The notes beneath the pieces were generated by a model that ran no database searches, was not told the DNA's origin, and worked only from the letters and a program-made list of their open reading frames with translations. A DNA stretch of 64,000 nt from Anisus vortex (taxonomy: Eukaryota; Mollusca; Gastropoda; Planorbidae): assembly GCA_949126835.1 (NCBI GenBank), contig OX421502.1, positions 40,001,563 through 40,065,562 of the forward strand, in the 5' to 3' direction. How positions within the stretch are numbered: the first letter of the stretch is position 1; every line of letters begins with the position of its first letter. Positions 39,593 to 49,800 of the stretch are shown piece after piece. A program made the translations under genes and the position numbers.

Positions 39593-39996
39593 ATATTTGT
39601 CATCTAATTAAAAACAACTATTACGCCCCACCTTTCTTTATGCAAAGAAGAAAATTGAAGAAAAGTTGAAGATAAAGATTTGACACCCTATGATGACATG
39701 AATTTTCAGCCCCCTGGAATTTGTGGCATCGGAGAACAATGTTAACAATAATGAAAAATTGTTATCAAAAGCTACAAAACTAGTTATATTCAAAATATTT
39801 GTCATCTAATTAAAAACAACTATTACGCCCCACCTTTCTTTATGCAAAGAAGAAAATTGAAGAAAAGTTGAAGATAAAGATTTGACACCCTATGATGACA
39901 TGAATTTTCAGCCCCCTGGAATTTGTGGCATCGGAGAACAATGTTAACAATAATGAAAAATTGTTATCAAAAGCTACAAAACTAGTTATATTCAAA
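39593..39996. repeat. 202-bp perfect tandem duplication
   Basis: Copies at 39593-39794 and 39795-39996 appear identical throughout, implying a recent event (or an assembly artefact). Confidence 0.95.
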
Positions 39997-40209
39997 ATAA
40001 ACAAGTTTCAAATAATGAGTTGGTCTGTAAATTCAAGAATTTGACTGTACTGATGACACTATAGTTGTTTTTTTGTGGGTTTATGTGGATACCGTAATCA
40101 CGCCAGTGTTTCATTAAGGCAATCTTCTTATTATAACCTGATCACAACCTCAGTAAGAAATACATGCATGGTAAGAAATGCCATTTCTCCAGAACAAACC
40201 TGAGCTGAA

Positions 40210-40420
40210 CTGATATTAATTAAAGTTCTCCGTCTTCTTAAGCTCCGAGTTGAAATTCCATGAATAAAGTTCTGCCATCCTGAGCTCCAAGCTGACATTC
40301 CATTAATTTAAAGTTCTGCCATCCTGAGCTCCAAGCTGACATTCCATTAATTTAAAGTTCTGTCTTCCTAAGCTCCGAGCTAACATTCCATTAATTTAAA
40401 GTTCTGTCTTCCTAAGCTTT
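40210..40420. repeat. 44-bp tandem repeat spanning the CCDC134 stop codon
   Basis: About five units. On the - strand each runs CTYAGGAWGRCAGAACTTTA plus ATTAATGGAATG and GCTTGGAG-like sequence. The first unit is the last coding segment of CCDC134, including the stop; later units lie in the 3' UTR. Confidence 0.88.
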
Positions 40421-43400
40421 GGTCCTCTTTCTATTTTCTTTTTAGGCTTTTTGGTTTTATTTTTCTGTTCCGTTTTCTTCATGTCATCTACAAGTGATTG
40501 CAGCTGAAATTATATTGAAAATGAAATAGAGTTCATTAGATAAAATTCATCTTCTCTCTACATATATATCATGTATACACAATACACTAAGTAAAGTAGT
40601 TGGACCAAATTGATCCATTGGGCAGGGGAAGCAACGCTCACCAGTTTCTGTGGTCACGGAATACTAGGTGACTGTGTGGCCAGCACAAGGCCCAGTTGCC
40701 TTTTTGTTATACCCCATCCAATGTCAGGCACCCATCAGGTCTGGGTAGATTCAGGGACACTCCATCCCCATGAACTAATCTTAGCCTTCAGCAGGATTCA
40801 AACCCAGAACCTCAGTACACCAGTCAGGCACGCTGCCACTTGGCCACATTGTGCCATAAACCAGACACTAGTTGACTCTTACTTTCAGTAAACAGTTAAT
40901 CTTACCTGAGCCAATGATTTGAATGGGTTGACAAAATCCTTTCCTTTTGGTATTATATTTGACTCCATAGCCATCTGAAATGTAAAAATGTGTACTTATA
41001 TTTATACAAACTGTCACAGATTTCAAACGCTGAACCTTCAGGCTATGCTAACAATCATGCAGTACACAACGAGAGGTTCTAAGACTATGACACAGTACAA
41101 ATCAATCTAAAGTTCTTGAAACCAGTAAATACAAAAGAACATAAACCAGATTTGTGTAGTTAAGTTGACCATTCTGTTGCTATGAAGGGATTGTATGGCC
41201 AGCCAACCCATATTACCTTCCCCCAAAATCAGTTGACATCATCCAATGGTAAATCCATGTTAATAGACTTAGAATCAAGGGCATTACATAACCCTATCCT
41301 GAATCATGAAGACTTTGTTATTATGGTGTCAGTAAAACAGTTCTTAAAATACTGTCATGAACTATGGCATGCCTTTTTATCTACCGTCTGTTTTCAAGCC
41401 CGTTTTTTTTCTATCTCAAGGCTAATCTTGTACTGCAAATAAAAAATTCAGACAGGAATTAACTTACTAGAGTGAGCATAGTTTCATAGTTTCCCTCATA
41501 GACACCAGACTGTGTACTGAATCCATAGGACCAGGCCAGCATTATCTGCCACTCTTTTTCCTTGTCATAAACACTATGCACGAGTTCGGGCAAGAAGAGG
41601 ATGAGGTCACCGAACATGGCAGTGTTCTCGAGCACTCTGGACATGCCTAGAAGAACAAACAACAAAAAATGAGATTAACTTCATTGCTGACACACAAGTT
41701 ACAAAATATTGCTTGCTAGTAGATTTAAAGTATATTATAAAACATTCGTTCTGACCTAGATCATGGGTGCCACTCACTTGAAGCAGTGAACCCTGAAATC
41801 CCTTTCTAAAAATTTCCTGAACACTGAAAGTTACTTTCAAAAATTTTACAAACCCTGAAATTTATCGCAACTCCTCAAATTGATATACCATATTTTATAT
41901 ACCGGTATAAGCTTATATATATAATTTAATATAATATAGGCTACACCAATAAGCATTGTTTTTTTACAATATGTTTCTGCATATTATGATAGGAATATTA
42001 TGTTTTTAAAATGTTTTATGTGATTGTGTTATTGTTAGGCATAAGCTTACTTTGGTTATTGATAAATGGCTTGAAAAATCTTTAAAAAAAAAAACTGGAC
42101 AAATCTAAAATTCTAGTTAAACATACAAAAATGTGTTATTTTTAACAATTTAATAACATCATTCCTATTGATCTTATCATAACCCTTTTGTTTTTTTCAA
42201 GTATAGCCTACTTTAAAGATATAATTATGTGTTTCTTAAATTTATTCCCTATTTACTTTGTTCTGTATTTTCTAGGTCAGATACCAATAAATGTAATTTA
42301 AATATTGTATCCTAATCCTAGTGACTATAACTCATAGGCATTTGATACTTTAGTTAATTTAGGATAGCATGTTAACTAGTAAACTATTGAATCTAGTCTG
42401 TAACTTCAAAAAACTGAAAAGAGTGAAAAAAAACAACTTAAGGATTAATACACATTTTTTTTAAGGTAGGCTATATAGTTCATTTATATGAAGTATTTTT
42501 ATTTTGTTATGAAAATGAGGAAATTTGCGAATGCGCGACACTAAGAATTTAAAACTTCGTTTTAAAATTAATTGAAATCAACATTCCATTATTTTATGAT
42601 TTTCTTGTTATGTCCGATATTGTTAGAAAAAAATATGCACCAGCATAAGTGACTGACTGCTAGGACTAGGCCTAGTTCTAAACACTACAATGACTGTTTT
42701 ACTCCACTCATCAGGCCTAATCAATTTGACGGCAATGTTACTCAATGTAGACTATATTATACTAATATAGGCTATATTAAACAGTAGCCTAGGCTTAACT
42801 GTGACATTGCTCCAATAGATTAATTTATTCATATTTCGTCGCCTTCATTTTAGCGGGCTGATAAAAAACACATTTTTATTGGAGGAAAAAAAGCAGTTTT
42901 AATCTTTCCATTGAAATGACAATAATATACTTATAGTAATAGTATAGCCTAAACCTACACGGAGGTGTGAAACAGTCGCCGAGTCGGGAAATACCAATTA
43001 CCGATATGACGATAAAAATCAAGGCAGCTGGTAAATTTAGGTAGCCTACCCTATTTTCCGATTATTTTAGTGAAATAAAAAAAAATCCAACCACATAGCT
43101 TGACATTTCACTAAACTACGCTTATAGACTAATACTGTAGGCCTATCTAGGTATGGTTTACAGTACGCCTACCAGGTCTATTAAGTCTATTTATAGCTGA
43201 TCTGATTCTCACCGAACCAGGTTTCGTACCACAATTTCGGACCCGTAGATTTTTTTTTTGTTGGTTAACCCACAAATCCGGAATCAAAGTAAATTGAATC
43301 TCGCGAATCCGGAGCAGAAAAATATTTGGCCTCATGAATCCAGATTTCCGGGATAATCCGGATAAGCGGCACTCATGCCTAGATGCATGTTACGTATCTA

Positions 43401-44835
43401 CCAATATAACAACACAGCATACAAATACTTACTGTCTCTAACTTCATCATCATCTGGAAATGGGTCTCCAGGTAGGAATCCTGCAACTGTCAAATTTTCT
43501 CTTGCATCACCAAGTGTCTGTAAAAATGTGACAATATTATAGCAAAATATTTTTTGTCAGACTACAACCATTTTTTAAGACAAAAACAAGAATAAATTTG
43601 AATGTTAAAAGGTAAAAATAATCATTTAAAAAAATTACTAAATATCTACAAAGAAATGAGAACAGAGATGGACTTGTTGGAAAGGAAGTGCCAGATTTCA
43701 AGAAAGATAGTTTGCACATCATCAGTGGCAGCCTAACAGTCCCATTGACTAAGGGACATGTACGCTGTATAACTGTATAGATATAGAGGATAGGATGACG
43801 AAATGGAAACAAACTTTGTCAGTAGAAAATATTGTTTAAATACTTACTACAAATAACTGTTTCAGCATCATGTTCACTAGCATGTTTCGTTGTTCAATGT
43901 TCTTATGTAATGAAATGCCTTTGACAGCTTCTAATTGCTTGCCTCGTTGTAAAAAAAAAAATTTCTTGTCTACAAGTAAACGGTTGTTAAGGTAAATTTA
44001 AATTGTAAACTGTAAAGTAATATATTTTCAAATATTTTCTTAATTGAATAAGGGCCAATAAATTAGGCCCCTATAGTAAAGTATAGCATTATTATTATTG
44101 AATAGGGTCTAGTCTGTATATTAGCCTATTACAATATTAAATAACAAAACAAAGTGGACATGGTCCACTGTCTATTATTGTTTTCTTTATAAATCACTAA
44201 AGTCTGGTGGTATAGTTAGTATTTGAGCCGTCAATTTCAGCACAGCCCACTATTGTTATTGTACAAACCTTTTTCAATTTAACTAGAAACTAGACTACTA
44301 GACGAATGATTTCAATCATGGTAAACTGTTTTTCATTTCAGAACTTTTACACTGTCACTGTCTATTAAATTAGGCTATTAGCCAAGGCTTGGGCCAAGTC
44401 CTAATGCCAGGCTAATGTCATGTAGGAAAAAACAACAACTGTTTTTCTGAAACATGGGCCTGGATAATGTTATTTATATAAATTTTAATTAAAAAGGATA
44501 CATTCTTTAAGACGAGGTGAATCTTCAGTCTTGGGCGAGTTTTCATTCTCCTTATCCTGTTTGTCTGATGATGAATCTGATTCCTTTTTCTCTACTTCAA
44601 CGTTAGAATCCGCGGCATATGTTTTAGATTCGGGTGGCGTTTCGCCAATTTTATTTTCTGCAACATTTTGAACAACGGGGTCTTCTCCACCACAGTCTAA
44701 ACATCCATTTACAGAGCTAAGTGTGAATGCTAAATAAGTTACTAGAACGGAGACGATCGTGTAACTCCACAATCTTCTATTATAAACAAAATGCATTTTT
44801 AGCTGCACTTCTTCTGATGATGTGGCAACATTCAT
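40396..44835 (-). CDS. CCDC134: CCDC134 orthologue, secreted/ER luminal protein, 6 exons
   Basis: CCDC134 is a small luminal ER/secreted protein. Exons in transcript order: 44835-44502, 43969-43848, 43517-43433, 41646-41468, 40974-40906 and 40503-40396. All splice sites are AG/GT and phases close to 298 codons plus stop. Conserved landmarks are the PFPDDDEVRD stretch (exon 3), VLENTAMFGD (residues 185-194), a TQSGVYEG-like segment (exon 4), NPF before a Lys-rich tail, and a GP-containing C-terminus. The first Met gives a 13-residue leader; the second Met (44796) directly starts a signal peptide (basic then hydrophobic, ending near SSVNG), so it may be the true start. An acidic Ser/Glu/Lys region at about residues 60-105 makes the protein longer than the 229-aa human one. 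The C-terminus is KTEL, a KDEL-like retrieval signal. Intron 3 holds a DNA transposon. Confidence 0.93.
40589..40852 (-). mobile_element. tRNA-derived SINE, family A, in CCDC134 intron 5
   Basis: Diverged copy of SINE A on the - strand, in the last intron of CCDC134. B box region CAGGATTCAAACCCAGAACC in + orientation. Confidence 0.78.
41762..43377. mobile_element. Candidate DNA transposon in CCDC134 intron 3
   Basis: About 1.6 kb. The left end CATGGGTGCCACTCACTT pairs with the right end read in reverse, CATGAGTGCCGCTTATCC. The 7-bp repeat CCTAGAT abuts both ends (41755-41761 and 43378-43384). Ends starting CA and a 7-8 bp duplication suggest a degraded hAT-related element. No transposase frame is visible. 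Confidence 0.6.
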
Positions 44836-44849
44836 AAAGTTTTCTAATA

Positions 44850-44873
44850 AGCCACGATGCTCATGTCGTGGCT
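44850..44873. promoter_or_regulatory. Palindrome with two CCACG cores upstream of CCDC134
   Basis: Perfect 8-bp arms (AGCCACGA and TCGTGGCT) separated by 8 bases, 15 bp upstream of the first CCDC134 ATG. A CCAAT box on the - strand (ATTGG at 44890-44894) lies 18 bp from the proximal CCACG. The ER stress element is CCAAT-N9-CCACG, so spacing is not canonical. It could be a cis-element or a 5' UTR hairpin. Confidence 0.4.
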
Positions 44874-46046
44874 ATTTATTGATAGCCTAATTGGTTCTTT
44901 AAAAAAAAAAAAAGCTAGCCACTTTTATTAATCACTTTTTTTTATGTGTGTAATCGGTGTCACATTTCCAATTATCTTTCACGTGTACAATCCAACTTTT
45001 CAATTCAGAACAATAGTTTTGATTGGTCTATTTACCGAGAAATATATATGATAACGTCTAACAGTGGTGGTAGAGAAATAATAATGATTCATAAAATTGT
45101 ATAATTATATTGATCCCGTGGAACGGGGGGGATGTTTGGTTGCTATGTGTATGTGAAGGCCTCTATGTTTTAGAGGTCTATATAGTTATACAAAAGGGGA
45201 AAATATTTAGTATAAATAGTTAGATTCTATATTCCTAAAATTTCTATAATAACATTGTCATTGTAATTTTTAAATGTGTCTATGACGACTATGTGTTGTT
45301 ATCACTTCTGTTTTATTAAATTTACTTTATGGTGGACGTCTGAAGAAATGTTTTAAGATGAGGTAGGCCTATGTATAAGTTCTATAACGCAATTTAAGGA
45401 TATGCCGCTATGCAAAAACATTTCGGAAGAGGAGGGGAGGGGGGATTGAGCGGAGAGGCATATTATATTATCTCTCCCGCCTCCCCAATCACTCTCCTAT
45501 AGTGTTATTGTTACTGAAACGTGTAGTAAAGTACAAATTGAATGTACATTTTAAATATTCTTCATGAATCCACGAAACGTTTCGTACCCATTATCTTATA
45601 ACTTAAAATTTATAAGCTTATATTACAGACGCTCCTTCCTAGCCTTCTATAAAGAAGATTTATTGTACGGTAGTAGTACTACCTTCATCTCTTTGGCTAG
45701 CGATTAGGCCTAGTGTTTATTTTGTCATTCCTCGTGGACACCTTATATCTTATATCGGTCTTATCTTATATATTACAAACGCCCCTTCTATAAAAAAGAC
45801 ATAGTTGACAGAGTGCCTATTCAATTGCGTCCTACGCTTATCCTAACTGTCCTAACATCGGCAAAAGAATTGTGTAAAAACAAAAAGAGAAACATGGAAA
45901 TATGCGCTAAATAAATATTAGTTAGTATCAGTGTGATAATAAATATAATATTAACGCGGCTGCACAATAGAAAATGCAAACGTTAACATATTTTCCTGCA
46001 CTTAATGGCAGAATTCGGCAAGTAAAGTAGAACTCCGTGTTTTTAA
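44874..46046. promoter_or_regulatory. Part of the CCDC134-YIPF6 divergent intergenic region
   Basis: Contains an E-box CACGTG near 44981, an inverted CCAAT at 44890-44894, short GA-rich tracts near 45430, and LINE tail fragments. Any shared control is inference. Confidence 0.35.
45605..45845 (-). mobile_element. Two short LINE (family L) tail fragments
   Basis: Tail blocks at about 45625-45665 and 45770-45842 (ACAAACGCCCCTTCTATAAA, ATTGCGTCCTACGCTTATCC), within the CCDC134-YIPF6 intergenic region. Confidence 0.55.
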
Positions 46047-46835
46047 TGGTACATTCGCTGAAGTGGGAAAGTCGGAAACTCGGAAATTCCGAGTAGGAAG
46101 TTTTCCCATTTGCAAACTTGGTGCATTTTTGCATAATATTTTTTCACTTATCTATATAATATGTATAATGTGAGTTCTTTCTTGACGACGTTGATAATTA
46201 ACCTAAAATATATAAGAGTTACCGTTACCTAGTTACGGCTGTTCAACTCATATATTATATATGTACAAGTGATTTAACGGCATTTATAATAAAAAATAAA
46301 GTGTCTTTATATTAAACTTTAAAATGATATTTTCAATTACAGTGATTTTTTAAAATCACACCATAAGAGCTAATAAATGTGGAAGCAGAAAATGAGGATA
46401 TTGCTAAGGAATATTTAAATCAGTGTGAGTTTTCCTTAAAAAAATAATATTTAGTAGGTTAGTAGGCCTACAACTACAAATTTCATAAATTGACATAGGC
46501 GTATCCGCGTATCGGATAGGTCTATTACTATTATTAAATAGGGCATAATATATAGATCAGTGCTTATAATACAAATATATTTTTTTACTCTATATTAAAA
46601 TATTATTTTATTTAAAATGGTATTTTTTAATTTAAAAGAGCAATCCACATAGTATTTTTAATTATTTATAATTTTAACAAATCTAAAAAAAAAATATAAT
46701 TTCAGGGTTGCTAAAGACGCATCCATAAAACCAACAGATTTAAAATGCACAGTGTCCGAATACGGATCACTATTTTTAATTATTCCTACTTGGAATTTCC
46801 GAGTTTCCGACTTTCCCACTTCAGCGAATGTACCA
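46047..46835. mobile_element. PIF/Harbinger-like MITE with TAA duplication, abutting YIPF6
   Basis: 789 bp with near-perfect inverted ends of about 50 bp beginning TGGTACATTCGCTGAAGTGG, with one mismatch near the inner side. The 3-bp TAA flanks both ends (46044-46046 and 46836-46838), the TNA-type target duplication of PIF/Harbinger. The right end lies 24 bp before the YIPF6 ATG. Confidence 0.75.
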
Positions 46836-46858
46836 TAAGTAACTGTACAACAACAAAC

Positions 46859-49800
46859 ATGGCAGACGTGGAGTTTCATGATGAGGTAAAATAAATTTTT
46901 TATTGAAATAAACATAAGCTAATGTTAATAATTAAACAAATTTGATGAGTAATATTAAGACTTTTTTAATATAAGTTTGCACTCCTGCTGTTACATATCA
47001 AATTGACATACTTACTAGTCCCGTAGTTTATTTTATAAAAACAAAAAAAGGAAATCATTTATTATTTAATATTTAGGCCTAGACTAGATCTAATAATAAC
47101 CTAAAAATAAAATAATAAATAATTAAATAACAGGTTAAACAGGCCACTAGTATTATGTATTGGCTAAATAAAAGAAGAAATAATAATTAAAAATAAAATT
47201 AAAAGTTAGTAAAATCATTAAAAAAAAACACAATAAAATTAACTATTTAAATCTAGCGACCTACCGTAGGCGTAGGCCACGCCATTTACCATTAGATGAT
47301 GATTCGCCATTGGATAGGCCTAGGCCTATGGCTATGCTACTCCAATAGCCTATACTCCTATAGTCCTATAGCCTAGAGTCTATAGTCTATAGACTATAGG
47401 GCCTATAGGCCTATGCCTATGCCTATAGGCCTATAGGCCTAACTATAGTTATAGTTTTGTCACAATTTTGTTGAGGCCCTGAGAATCCAGTAGTGAAGTA
47501 ATATATTAATAATTTAATTTAATATTTAAATATCAATATCATTAGGCCTAGGCCTTTATTATACTTTATAGTATAGGCCTAATAATTAGGCCTATAATAA
47601 TAATATAATATAGTATTGATTATATTATATATTATATTGAAATATATTTCAAATAGGCCTAGGCCTAATTGAATTGGTCTGAATTGTAATAATCGTCTTA
47701 AATCTTAGGTCTTCTATACAAAAGGATTTAAAGAAACATCTGTAAACTCATCAGTCATGGTTGAGAAAAGGTTTCAAAAGGCCTGGGCTGTCAACCCGCC
47801 TCTTAAAAAGAGCCAATTATTTTTAAAAAATTTATCATTTTTCTATACTATAGATTGTAGATGTTCCACTAGAAGGAGAGATTGAAGTGCCCGGCGTCTC
47901 TAAGACAGACGATGAGCTTTCGACTTTGGATGAGCCTGTCAAAGAGACAATTGTAATTATTGTAGTAATTTTCTTGAATTCTAATATCAACTATTAAATT
48001 TAATAAATGTTTCTTCAGCTCAACTTATAGATTGAATATCTTGACGTGCTACATTTAATTTAGCTCAACTTTACTTACATTTTTAAATTATATAATTATA
48101 GTTTTCTTTATTTAACTAATGTTTGATTCATTTTTTTTTTGTTTCTCAGCTGAGAGATTTGAAAGCTGTTGGGCAGAAATTCTTACATGTATTAATACCA
48201 AAAAAGAGCAGATTATTGTTAAGGGAATGTAAGTTGATTACACAGCCATATGCCTGCATATTGTCTTCTAGACCAGTGGTTTCCAACCTTTTTAAGGCCG
48301 CGACCCCTTAATAAAGCTTGTAATGCTGTGGCAACCCCCAAAAATAAAATTAATTTCGTCGCGATACTTTTTATTTATGTATACGTTTTCCGGTCTTTGT
48401 CTTTGGTGATCCATGTGAAATGGTCATGCCTCCCACAGTTTGGGAACCTCTGTTCTAGTCTGTCTTATATATCTGTTCTTTTTACTACTGTCAGTACTGC
48501 ATCCCAAAACTAAAACCATTTGCCCCAGTGCTCCTGTCAGATTAGTTTATGTCCTGCAGACGTATCAAATCTCTTCTCATGTAAGCAATATGCATAAAAA
48601 TCACTTTTATTAAGTTAAAATCTGAATCTAGACTAATTTATGTACAAAAACTATTACAGTTTTAAATCAGGATTAAACAAATTCTTGTTATAATAGGGTA
48701 GAGCTGGGTAGAATCAGGGACACCCTGCAGGCCCGGTTAAAAAAATCCTAGCCTGCACCAGGATTCAAACCCAGGACCTTCAGTATGCCAGCCGAATGTG
48801 CTGCCGCACTGCCACCGTGCCCCTAATCATAAACATGGCCTATATTTTTGTTATATCACGCCATGAAATAAAATATTAATTCTTATCTTCATAGGTTATT
48901 ATTAGTGTTCATCAATATGTAAATGTAAATTTTAATACAATGTCACTGTTTTATCCTGTAAAGTTTCTTGTTGATTTAAAATTACTTCCTTGTTGTTAGT
49001 AATTTTTTTTAATTTAATGACACTTTTTTTTCCCTTCTAATTTTTCAGGGGATCTCTGGGGGCCCCTTGTCTTGTGTACATTTTTAGCAATGTAAGTATT
49101 TCACTTTATCTTTTTTTTCACTCTCTTCTGATTTACAGCTTTTTATTTCAGAGTTTAGTGATATAAAAACATTAGAGGAGTGAAATTGTGGGTCTGTTTC
49201 TTTTATTACCTTTGAAGAATATATATTACTTGGCTGCAACTTGATAGTAGTTTTTTGTTCTCTTGTGACCCAGCCAGTGTTTTATTAGTAATGTGTTTTT
49301 AGCATGCTTCAATGTACTCCTGACGAATTCTGCTTAACTGGGTCATAATGACTTCATTCATGTCTGGGCTGCAACTTGAAAGTAAAGTACCTCTATCACA
49401 TCAGGCTGGTCACCAGTTTCCACATCCATGATATGCCAGGAGATTGTATTGCCAGCACAATACCTATCCGTCTTTCCCAAGCTAATGTTTTAGTAACTCT
49501 CCGAGTTGGGTGGACTTAGGGACACCTTTATGACCTTGATAAAAACTCAGGGAATTTTTTTTTTTTAATAAGTTTACAAACGTTCCTTCTAAATAGAAGA
49601 TTATTACGCCCACTAGGCTCAAAACTGCTGCAGGATGACAGGGATTGGTCGGTGGCAGGATTAGAACCCGGGCCGTTTTGTTGACAGTCAGGTGACCTAA
49701 CCGCAGGACCAGCCGGCCTCACAGGACCAGCCGGCCTCACAGGACCAGCCGGCCTCACAGGACCAGCAGCCAGCCTCACAGGACCAGAAGGCCTCACAGA

